This document shows positions 1 through 5,861 of a stretch of 7,157 nucleotides of DNA, one piece after another (the first letter of the stretch is position 1; the number at the start of each line of letters is the position of its first letter). The translations under genes were made by a program, and so were the position numbers. The stretch is from Syntrophorhabdus sp. PtaB.Bin184 (GTDB lineage Bacteria > Desulfobacterota > Syntrophorhabdia > Syntrophorhabdales > Syntrophorhabdaceae). The notes beneath the pieces are model-generated. The model did not search any database and had not been told where the DNA came from. It worked only from the letters and a program-made list of their open reading frames with translations. The stretch covers positions 1 through 7,157 of the forward strand of contig MVQQ01000077.1 of assembly GCA_002067555.1 (NCBI GenBank), given 5' to 3'.

Positions 1-1
1 C

Positions 2-367
2 AGGATAGGCCGGAACTGTTCCATCGGCGACAGGACGGAGATCCACGCCGGCAGGCTCGTCGACATCGGCCATGGGGCGATCATAGCCTGGGACTGCGTC
101 ATCATGGACCGCGACTACCATTCGACCGACAACGGTCCCGAACTGGTCAGGCCCGTGACGATCGGAAACGGGGTCTGGATCGGCTGCCGGGCCATGGTCC
201 TCAAGGGGGTGACCATAGGCGAGGGGGCGGTCGTGGCTGCCGGTGCCGTGGTGACGAAAGACGTCGCCCCCTATACCCTCGTCGCAGGCAACCCGGCGCG
301 GGCCGTAAAGAGAGTGGCGGGCTGGCGAAAAGGCAGGCCTTCCCTCACGATCTCCCGGAAGACATGA
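2..367 (+). CDS. Hexapeptide-repeat (left-handed beta-helix) acyltransferase, 3' part only
   Basis: The frame is open from base 2 to the TGA at 365-367, so the gene starts left of the window; 121 residues are visible. The visible part shows the hexad rhythm of left-handed beta-helix acyltransferases, e.g. VTIGNGVWIGCR, then VTIGEG and AVVAAGAVV. It ends with the usual GNPAR element (VAGNPARAVKR) that closes the last coil in the WbbJ/WcaF/NodL/maltose-acetyltransferase group. The MDRDYHS segment (codons at 104-124) matches the place of the active-site histidine in that group. Family members move an acetyl (or other acyl) group from acyl-CoA to a sugar hydroxyl or amine. In a polysaccharide cluster, acylation of a sugar or glycan is the likely job, but the substrate is unknown. 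Its stop overlaps the next start (ATGA, 364-367), which implies translational coupling. Confidence 0.9.
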   Translation, partial: RIGRNCSIGDRTEIHAGRLVDIGHGAIIAWDCVIMDRDYHSTDNGPELVRPVTIGNGVWIGCRAMVLKGVTIGEGAVVAAGAVVTKDVAPYTLVAGNPARAVKRVAGWRKGRPSLTISRKT

Positions 368-1524
368 CAGGCGAACGTTCAGAAAAGCCGATCACCGTGC
401 TGCACCTTATCGCGCCGGCGCATTTCGGAGGGGCCGAGAAGGTGGTTCTCAGCCTTGCCGGCGCCATGGACCGATCACGGTTCGAGGTTGTCGTGGGTTC
501 TTTCGTGAATGCCCGTTTCCCCGACAACGAATTCCTGGGACGGGTGCGTGAGATGGGGATCCGGAATGCCGTCTTCTGGCTGAGGCGCACCGTGGACCTC
601 GAGAACATTCCCCGCCTCGTGAAGTTCATCCGCTCCGAGGAGGTTGCCATCGTTCACACCCATGGTTACCGCTCGGACATTATCGGACTCATAGCTGCCC
701 GGCTGTCCTCGCGCCCCGTGATCGCGACGATCCACGGTTTCGTGCCGATCGACTCGCGATTGCGCCTTTACGAGCAATGCGACCGCTTCGCTCTGCGTTT
801 TTTCGATCTCGTCCTGCCCGTCTCGGACCGGATAGGAGAGGCGTTGTGCGCAAGCGGTGTGCGCAGGGAGAGGATCACCACGGTCCGAAACGCCATCGCG
901 CCCGGGGACGACGGGGGGTGGAAACGTTCGGCTTCCCCGCTTTCCCTTTTCAAGCGTGACGGGGACTTTTTGATAGGCATCGTGGGAAGGTTAAGCCCCG
1001 AAAAGAACATACCGGGTTTTCTCGAAGCGGCGAGAAGGCTGTCGAAGAGATACGGTCATCTCAGGTTCGTGGTTGTTGGCGAAGGCCCTGAACGGGAATG
1101 CCTCGAAGGCCTGACGATGAGGTTGGGCCTCGATGGAAAGGTGAGGTTCACGGGGTTCGTCGAGGAGATGGAAGAGGTCTATTCTCTGCTCGACATGCTC
1201 GTCATCGCCTCCTCGACGGAAGGCGTTCCGTTGACCATTCTTGAAGCAATGAAGCACGGCATACCGGTGGTTTCCACCGGGGTGGGGGGAATACCCGAGG
1301 TCATCGAGGACGGTGTTGACGGTCTTATGGTCGGAGCTGGGGACACGGCGGCGCTCTGCCGGGCTGTAGAAACGCTCGTTGTGGACGGCAACAGGTACAT
1401 GGCGATATCCCGCAACGCGCGAAAGAGGGTCCTTCGGGACTTCGACAGGTTGTCATGGGCGCGGAGGATCGAGTCATGCTACCTGTCCATGCTCAATAAA
1501 AGGGAGGAAGCGTCGAATGAATAG
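364..1524 (+). CDS. GT4-family glycosyltransferase (GT-B fold)
   Basis: This 386-aa protein is of full length for a GT4 enzyme. The N-terminal domain opens with a beta strand and the GGAE loop typical of the family (residues 22-25), followed by HTHGYRSDI at 98-106. The C-terminal nucleotide-sugar domain begins near residue 200 with GIVGRLSPEKN (205-215). It carries the EX7E motif EGVPLTILE (286-294), whose two glutamates contact the donor sugar nucleotide, and then GVGGIPEVI. There is no signal peptide or membrane segment, so it probably acts on the cytoplasmic side, adding a sugar with retention of configuration to a lipid-linked glycan. Donor and acceptor cannot be told. The ATG at 364 overlaps the preceding stop by 4 bases; the upstream GGAAG sits too close (2 bases) to be a good ribosome site, so coupling is likely. 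The end overlaps the next gene by 8 bases. Confidence 0.93.
   Translation: MTGERSEKPITVLHLIAPAHFGGAEKVVLSLAGAMDRSRFEVVVGSFVNARFPDNEFLGRVREMGIRNAVFWLRRTVDLENIPRLVKFIRSEEVAIVHTHGYRSDIIGLIAARLSSRPVIATIHGFVPIDSRLRLYEQCDRFALRFFDLVLPVSDRIGEALCASGVRRERITTVRNAIAPGDDGGWKRSASPLSLFKRDGDFLIGIVGRLSPEKNIPGFLEAARRLSKRYGHLRFVVVGEGPERECLEGLTMRLGLDGKVRFTGFVEEMEEVYSLLDMLVIASSTEGVPLTILEAMKHGIPVVSTGVGGIPEVIEDGVDGLMVGAGDTAALCRAVETLVVDGNRYMAISRNARKRVLRDFDRLSWARRIESCYLSMLNKREEASNE
1502..1508 (+). promoter_or_regulatory. Ribosome binding site that fixes the start of the fusion gene
   Basis: GGGAGGA lies 8 bases before the ATG at 1517. The same frame stays open upstream to an ATG at 1379, which would add 46 residues encoded wholly within the GT4 gene and unlike any dehydrogenase N-terminus. 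The strong site, and the Rossmann strand beginning at once after 1517 (MNRLRVGIVGCG), favour 1517. Confidence 0.8.
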
Positions 1525-3631
1525 GCTCAGAGTGGGTATTGTCGGTTGCGGAACGATCTTTCACCATCACCAGGCTTTCATCCGTTCCTATCCGGGAGCC
1601 GTCCTGTGCGCGGTGGCGGACAGGGACGAGAAGGCCCTCAGGAAGGCAAGCGAAGCATACGGCATCGCGAACTGCTACGGGGACCTTGAGGAGATGGTCC
1701 GCGCGGAAGCGACGGACGTTATCCACATAACCACGCCCCCGCAAACGCACGCGTCCCTCGCCGAGAGGGCCATGAACCTGAAGAACCATGTCTTTGTCGA
1801 GAAGCCTCTTACACTCGACCACGGGAGCGCGGTGAGGCTCTATGACATCGCCGCGCACAACGGCGTCAAACTGTGCGTCGACCACAACCATCTCTTCGAT
1901 CCCTGGATGCTGAAGGCGAAGGAGGTCCTCAAGGGCCTCAGTCCGGAGGACGTCACCTACGTGGAAAGCTACTACGGCATCAACCCCCACATCCCCGAGA
2001 TCATGGGTTACCGGAGTGCGGGTGAGATATCCTGGATCTTTTCCCTGCCGGGAGGCCTCTTCCATGACTTCCTTTCCCACCCCCTCTACCTCATGCTCGA
2101 GTACACGGGCAGACCCGTGAGGATGCAGACGATGGCCAACTCCTGCGGGGCCCTCATCCAGGGCCTTTCCGACGAACTCCATATCATGGTGGAGGGTGAA
2201 AGGGCCATGGGCAAGCTCACCATCTCCTTCAACGCTCGACCATTCCAGCACTTCCTGAAGATCTACCACAAGAAGGCCATCGTCACCGTGGACTTCAACA
2301 ATATGACCATGGTCGCCAGCAGGCTGATGGGGCTGCCGGGGGCGGTGACGAAGATAGCCGGTAACCTCGGGGCGGCCCGCGCCTTGACCGCCCAGACGTT
2401 CTCCAACGTGTACAGGTTTCTCACGGGAAAACTGAAGCCCTATTCGGGAATGAAGAAGCTCATCCACGGTTTCTACGATTCCATCCTGCAGGCGACGGAA
2501 ACCCCCGTTTCCGCCGAAAGCGCGCTGGCCGTGCTCGAAACCATGGACCGGGTCTGGAAGGACGCGGGCAAGCTTCATCCCGTGTTCAGGAATGTCCCCG
2601 CCAGGGAGGAAGTGAGATGGGTCCCGGCGAAGGCACGGGTGCTCGTAACGGGAGCCGGGGGATTTCTTGGCAGAAGGTTGACGGAGACCCTCGTCGAAAA
2701 GGGGTATTTTGTTCGCGTTCTCGTAAGGAAACTGACGGACATCGAGCCCTTCAGGGCACTCGGTGTCGACGTACATTACGCAGACCTCCGGGATGAACTG
2801 GCGGTGGCGGAGGCCGTTGACGGGATGGATTACGTGGTCCATGCCGCCGCGGCCCAGGAGGGTGACTGGGACACCTTTGACGAAACGACTGTCAGGGGGA
2901 CGGAAAGGGTCATGAGATTGTCCCGGCAGCTGAAGGTCAAACGTGTGATCTATATCAGTTCCATGAGCGTCTACCAGATGAGCGGCCTCAGGAAGGGTTC
3001 CGTTATAACGGAAGACAGTCCTCTGGAGGAAAATCCAGAGGCCAGGGGATTCTACACGTATTCAAAACTGAAGGCGGAAAATGTTGCGAAAGAATTGATG
3101 GCAGTCAATGGCAACGGCAAGGTCCCGACCGTTATACTGAGGCCTGCCACCATTTATGGACCAAGGGGTCCGGTTTTTACCCCTCTAATCGGCATATCGC
3201 TTTTCAATAAGGTCTTCATGATCCTGGGGAAAAAGAAAATGAAGCTTCCGCTTGTCTACATCGACAATCTCATAGATGCGATTGTACTGTGCATTGAAAA
3301 TGAAAAGTCAATAGGTCATACGTTCAATGTCATTGATGATGAATGGACGACAAGAAAAGATTATGTGAGAAAACTGATAGGAGATCTGTTTCCCGGTTCA
3401 CGATCAGTTGCCCTACCATACTGGTTCGTGAAATCGGCCGTCCATTTCCAGGAGATGGTTTTCAAGATGATGCATAGAAACCCCGTACTGACACGATACC
3501 GTCTTGATTCGGCTTCGACAGATCTTAATTTTAGCAACACAAAAATCAAGGAATACATAAGATGGGAGCCAAGGATATCGCTTGACGAAGGATTGGCGCG
3601 GACCTTTGATTGGTTTAAGGAATATGAATGA
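1517..3631 (+). CDS. Two-domain sugar enzyme: Gfo/Idh/MocA oxidoreductase fused to an extended-SDR (epimerase/dehydratase) domain
   Basis: 704 aa in one uninterrupted frame. Residues 1-355 are a Gfo/Idh/MocA dehydrogenase: Rossmann strand and dinucleotide loop GIVGCG (7-12), the family's EKP motif (95-97, with the catalytic-type lysine K96), and GGLFHDFLSH (179-188), giving D184 and H188 of the usual D-x3-H active-site pair. A short linker leads to an NAD-dependent epimerase/dehydratase domain (about 373-704). This has TGAGGFLG (378-385, GxxGxxG), SSMSVY (481-486), the Y513-x3-K517 catalytic pair and LRPATIYGPRG (541-551). The C-terminus has the typical W-x-P-x-x-x-L-x-E-G ending (683-692). 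Both families use NAD(P) and often act on nucleotide sugars, so the protein may do two consecutive redox or epimerisation steps in making one unusual sugar. That is inference; the substrate is unknown. Residues 624-660 are hydrophobic and aromatic-rich, as in 3-beta-HSD-like SDRs, and might touch the membrane. Base composition changes inside the SDR part. Confidence 0.9.
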   Translation: MNRLRVGIVGCGTIFHHHQAFIRSYPGAVLCAVADRDEKALRKASEAYGIANCYGDLEEMVRAEATDVIHITTPPQTHASLAERAMNLKNHVFVEKPLTLDHGSAVRLYDIAAHNGVKLCVDHNHLFDPWMLKAKEVLKGLSPEDVTYVESYYGINPHIPEIMGYRSAGEISWIFSLPGGLFHDFLSHPLYLMLEYTGRPVRMQTMANSCGALIQGLSDELHIMVEGERAMGKLTISFNARPFQHFLKIYHKKAIVTVDFNNMTMVASRLMGLPGAVTKIAGNLGAARALTAQTFSNVYRFLTGKLKPYSGMKKLIHGFYDSILQATETPVSAESALAVLETMDRVWKDAGKLHPVFRNVPAREEVRWVPAKARVLVTGAGGFLGRRLTETLVEKGYFVRVLVRKLTDIEPFRALGVDVHYADLRDELAVAEAVDGMDYVVHAAAAQEGDWDTFDETTVRGTERVMRLSRQLKVKRVIYISSMSVYQMSGLRKGSVITEDSPLEENPEARGFYTYSKLKAENVAKELMAVNGNGKVPTVILRPATIYGPRGPVFTPLIGISLFNKVFMILGKKKMKLPLVYIDNLIDAIVLCIENEKSIGHTFNVIDDEWTTRKDYVRKLIGDLFPGSRSVALPYWFVKSAVHFQEMVFKMMHRNPVLTRYRLDSASTDLNFSNTKIKEYIRWEPRISLDEGLARTFDWFKEYE
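2998..3013. repeat. 16-bp perfect palindrome TTCCGTTATAACGGAA
   Basis: The 16 bases read the same on both strands, with no gap. The palindrome lies inside the SDR-domain coding sequence (about residues 494-499 of the fusion protein), where GC content begins to fall. Roughly 0.1 such palindromes would be expected by chance in a window of this size with even base use. No function is known; it may be a protein-binding site, a recombination-associated site or coincidence. Confidence 0.55.
3020..3041. repeat. 8-bp perfect inverted repeat with a 6-base loop
   Basis: CCTCTGGA (3020-3027) and TCCAGAGG (3034-3041) are exact reverse complements around GGAAAA. The repeat follows the 16-bp palindrome by 6 bases and lies within the codons for SPLEENPEA. 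It has no T-tract, so it is not an obvious terminator. Confidence 0.5.
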
Positions 3632-3652
3632 CCATTTGTTAGATAATTACTC

Positions 3653-3661
3653 AAAGGAGAT
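3653..3661 (+). promoter_or_regulatory. Ribosome binding site of the GT2 gene
   Basis: AAAGGAGAT has its GGAG core 8 bases before the ATG at 3668, in the 36-base gap after the fusion gene. This is a near-ideal site and supports that ATG as the start. I see no promoter in the gap, so the gene is probably read from upstream. Confidence 0.8.
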
Positions 3662-3667
3662 GATCTC

Positions 3668-4858
3668 ATGTCGTCCATAATATCGATACTATGGATACCC
3701 GTGCTCGGTTATTTGACCTTTAGTGTTTTTTATTATGTTTTTCTGGCCATTACCTATTTTGTGACAGGGGACAAAAAGGAAACCGATTATAGTCCTGGTC
3801 GCCGTTACCTCCTATTGATCCCGGCGCATAATGAGGAGGCCGTTATAGGAAGAATCCTCGAAAGTGTGAAAAGGGTGAAGTACAACCCGAAGGACTTTGA
3901 GACATATGTTATAGCGGATAACTGTACGGATAGAACCGCCGAGATCGCCGGTCAGCTTGGTGCAAACGTGCTTGTCAGGAAAGATGAGACAAAAAAAAGC
4001 AAGGGTTTTGCCATTGAATGGGCACTAAAACAAGTCGATTTAGAAGCTTTCGATGCCGTTGCCATTGTCGATGCCGACAGTCTGATAAATCTTAACTTTT
4101 TTCATGGGTTCGATGAGGTCATAGAAGGCGGCAGCAACGCAATACAGGCGAATAACTGGATTTCAAACCCTGATGAGACGGCCTTTACAAGGGTCCTTCA
4201 TCTTTCACGGACGATAAACAACGAGTTATACCACCATGCGAAACAGAGACTGGGACTCTATTCCTTTTTAATGGGCAACGGCATGTGTTTCACAACTAAG
4301 GTCATAAAGAACCATCCATGGACTACGGATACCATGGCCGAAGATTTTGAATACTATGCAACACTGGTCAACTCCAATGAACGAGTTGGTTTTGCTGCAG
4401 ATTCAGGAATATATCTTCAGGAATCCAGAGGTTTGCGCAATGCCTCAAGACAAAGACTCCGCTGGTCATCAGGCAGATTCCAGATAGCGAAAAGACACGC
4501 ACTGGATCTTCTTGTTAAAGGTTTGAAAGAACGCAACCTAAAGATAGTCGATGCCTCTTTCCCTTTAATACTGCCAAACCTCTCCCTGCTCGTCAATATG
4601 ACAGCCGTAGCACTGACAGTGGCACTCGTCATCCACTATTTCAATGCCATACCTTATATTGTTTCATGGCTTATCTTTCTTGTCGCGATGGAACTGGCAT
4701 ATTTTATCAGCGGGATACACCTTGCGAAGATGTCGGTCTGGACCTTCCTTGGTGCCATTGGTTTCGCGCCGCTTTTTCTTATCTGGAAAGGGTGCATTGA
4801 TGTCCTGGGGGTTTTCGGTACAGGTACGGGACAATGGGGAAAATCGGGACGGTCGTAG
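3668..4858 (+). CDS. Membrane GT2-family glycosyltransferase, cellulose-synthase-like
   Basis: 396 aa. An N-terminal hydrophobic segment (about 5-32) precedes a cytoplasmic GT-A domain. That domain has IPAHNEE (51-57), the UDP-contacting aspartate in VIADNCTDRT (D84), the metal-binding DAD (135-137), GNGMCF (203-208), the acceptor-side ED pair (225-226) and QRLRW (262-266), the QxxRW signature of processive GT2 enzymes. About three further hydrophobic segments follow (roughly 298-325, 328-350 and 355-382). This set is that of cellulose/hyaluronan-synthase-like inverting enzymes that sit in the inner membrane and use nucleotide sugars. It could polymerise a glycan or add a single sugar to a lipid carrier; the motifs alone do not decide. 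The whole gene is AT-rich compared with its distal neighbours, with many A/T-ending codons, so it may have been acquired from another lineage. Confidence 0.92.
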   Translation: MSSIISILWIPVLGYLTFSVFYYVFLAITYFVTGDKKETDYSPGRRYLLLIPAHNEEAVIGRILESVKRVKYNPKDFETYVIADNCTDRTAEIAGQLGANVLVRKDETKKSKGFAIEWALKQVDLEAFDAVAIVDADSLINLNFFHGFDEVIEGGSNAIQANNWISNPDETAFTRVLHLSRTINNELYHHAKQRLGLYSFLMGNGMCFTTKVIKNHPWTTDTMAEDFEYYATLVNSNERVGFAADSGIYLQESRGLRNASRQRLRWSSGRFQIAKRHALDLLVKGLKERNLKIVDASFPLILPNLSLLVNMTAVALTVALVIHYFNAIPYIVSWLIFLVAMELAYFISGIHLAKMSVWTFLGAIGFAPLFLIWKGCIDVLGVFGTGTGQWGKSGRS

Positions 4859-4909
4859 CTATTTGGCAATGCGGGTGGTCACGTCACTACTGTTCTGAAG
4901 GTAATCTTC
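4859..4909 (+). other. 51-base gap with the ribosome site of the methyltransferase gene
   Basis: The gap holds GAAGG (4897-4901), 8 bases before the ATG at 4910. I see no promoter or terminator in it, so the methyltransferase probably shares a transcript with the GT2 gene. Confidence 0.5.
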
Positions 4910-5701
4910 ATGACACATGAAGTCGATAAGTCCGACAGTCACTTGAATAAGGTAAAAGAGTTTCACGATGCCGATGCCCTGCGATACCGGACTGACCGGT
5001 ATCGTTCAGATACTTGTGAAGGACTTGCCTACGTTACGCGAAGGGCAATCGTTTTATCGATGGCCTCAACCGATCCCGGGCGTGTGCTTGATGTGGGTTG
5101 CGGGCCCGGGATCCTCACCCGCGACCTGCAGCAGAAAGGGCACGAGGTCTACAGCGCGGACCTGTCGATAGAGATGATCCGGGAGGCGAGATGTGCCGCG
5201 TCCGCGGCAGCAGGTTCCCCGTCGTCCCACTTCGTTGTGAGCGATGCCTCGAAGATCTGCATTTCAACGCATCGCATGGATATGGTCCTATCCATCGGGC
5301 TGATGTGCTACGTGAAGGACCACAGGGGCGCTCTCTCGGAGATCCGCAGGGTCCTCAGGCCCGGCGGTATCGCCGTCATCCAGATCAACAACATACGGTG
5401 GCCGGGACTGTACCGCGCGTTCGTCCCCATCTATCGCCGGCTGAAAACCCTTATAGGCGCAAAAAGATACGACGGGCTGGATTTCGATTTCAATTTCTCT
5501 TCGCGGAAGAAGTTCCTCGATGACCTTGTGGAAAGCGGGTTTCAGGTACTCGATATCGAGCACTATGATTTCAGGGTCCCCTTCGTGGACATTCTCCTGC
5601 CGCGGCTGTCCGTCAGGATGGGCAAGCTCATGTTCAGGGGCAGGCACAGGCGGTTGTGCAGGTGGTTTTCCCATGGTCTTCTGATCAAGGTGAGAAAATG
5701 A
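4910..5701 (+). CDS. Class I SAM-dependent methyltransferase
   Basis: 263 aa, a normal length. The SAM-binding motif I is VLDVGCGPG (59-67). An acidic residue ends strand beta-2 (D84 in SADLS), D112 in VSDASK is the usual adenine-side aspartate, and MDMVLSIG (123-130) is strand beta-4. RRVLRPGG (146-153) is the Methyltransf_11/UbiE-like post-motif, and the C-terminal GLLIKVRK fits the final beta strand. There is no signal peptide, so it is cytoplasmic. As the last gene of a polysaccharide run it most likely O- or N-methylates a sugar or the glycan end, but the fold does not reveal the acceptor. The first 50 or so codons share the AT-rich character of the GT2 gene; from about base 5070 the DNA is strongly GC-rich, so the composition boundary lies within this gene near motif I. 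Confidence 0.88.
   Translation: MTHEVDKSDSHLNKVKEFHDADALRYRTDRYRSDTCEGLAYVTRRAIVLSMASTDPGRVLDVGCGPGILTRDLQQKGHEVYSADLSIEMIREARCAASAAAGSPSSHFVVSDASKICISTHRMDMVLSIGLMCYVKDHRGALSEIRRVLRPGGIAVIQINNIRWPGLYRAFVPIYRRLKTLIGAKRYDGLDFDFNFSSRKKFLDDLVESGFQVLDIEHYDFRVPFVDILLPRLSVRMGKLMFRGRHRRLCRWFSHGLLIKVRK
4982..5004. repeat. 9-bp perfect inverted repeat with a 5-base loop
   Basis: CGATACCGG (4982-4990) and CCGGTATCG (4996-5004) are exact reverse complements around ACTGA. They lie early in the methyltransferase coding sequence, near the right edge of the AT-rich island. There is no T-tract after either arm. Confidence 0.5.
5072..5113. repeat. 10-bp perfect inverted repeat around methyltransferase motif I
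   Basis: GATCCCGGGC (5072-5081) and GCCCGGGATC (5104-5113) are exact reverse complements with a 22-base loop. Each arm contains CCCGGG. The right arm encodes part of the SAM-binding motif (CGPGI), so protein constraint explains some of it. It coincides with the step back to GC-rich DNA. Confidence 0.45.
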
Positions 5702-5782
5702 CGGTTCCCTTAGGCACGGGCTGGTTCAAGGACGATGGAGAAGGACGGGAACAATCGATGAGAAAGCGATCTGCGACGAAGG

Positions 5783-5841
5783 CGACAAGGGGCTGCACCG
5801 GGCCGGAGGAAGAGGCGCAGGGGTGCAGCCCCTGTCGTTTT
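5783..5841 (+). terminator. Rho-independent terminator closing the polysaccharide operon
   Basis: The left arm (5783-5799, ending GGGGCTGCACC) pairs with the right arm (5822-5837, GGTGCAGCCCCTGTCG). This gives about 16 base pairs with one bulged A and a loop of about 22 bases, followed directly by TTTT (5838-5841). It lies 81 bases after the methyltransferase stop and 20 bases beyond the 3' end of the converging minus-strand gene. The opposite side has no T-run, so it should work mainly for the plus strand, though the stem could also slow transcription from the other side. Confidence 0.8.
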
Positions 5842-5861
5842 CTCAGGGTGGAACGTCCCTG

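Larger units (their letters stand above)
3010..5060. other. AT-rich composition island spanning parts of three genes
   Basis: Hand counts of G+C per 60 bases give 35 (from 2641), 38 (2761), 34 (2881), 31 (2941), 30 (3001), 26 (3061), 33 (3121), 24 (3181), 21 (3301), 20 (3721), 27 (4201), 23 (4621), 27 (4921), 32 (4981), 33 (5041), then 42 (5101) and 40 (5161). The island covers the last part of the fusion gene, the whole GT2 gene and the first part of the methyltransferase gene. Edges are approximate. No insertion sequence or integrase accompanies it, which points to homologous or illegitimate replacement of a segment rather than a mobile-element insertion. Confidence 0.7.

Noticed and set aside
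1379..1516. Upstream extension of the fusion gene from ATG 1379
   Set aside because: The 46 extra residues lie inside the GT4 gene and do not resemble a dehydrogenase N-terminus, while a strong ribosome site serves ATG 1517.
2580..2640. Possible artefactual join between the two domains of the fusion gene
   Set aside because: The frame and GC-rich codon use continue smoothly through the linker, and no ribosome site with a suitable start separates the domains convincingly.
1493..2842. 449-codon open frame on the minus strand opposite the fusion gene
   Set aside because: Its translation shows no recognisable domain and mirrors the well-supported plus-strand gene; long antisense frames are common opposite GC-rich genes.
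5098..5523. 141-codon frame inside the methyltransferase gene
   Set aside because: It is a frame shadow, rich in Arg/Pro/Asp, overlapping the SAM-binding core of the real gene.
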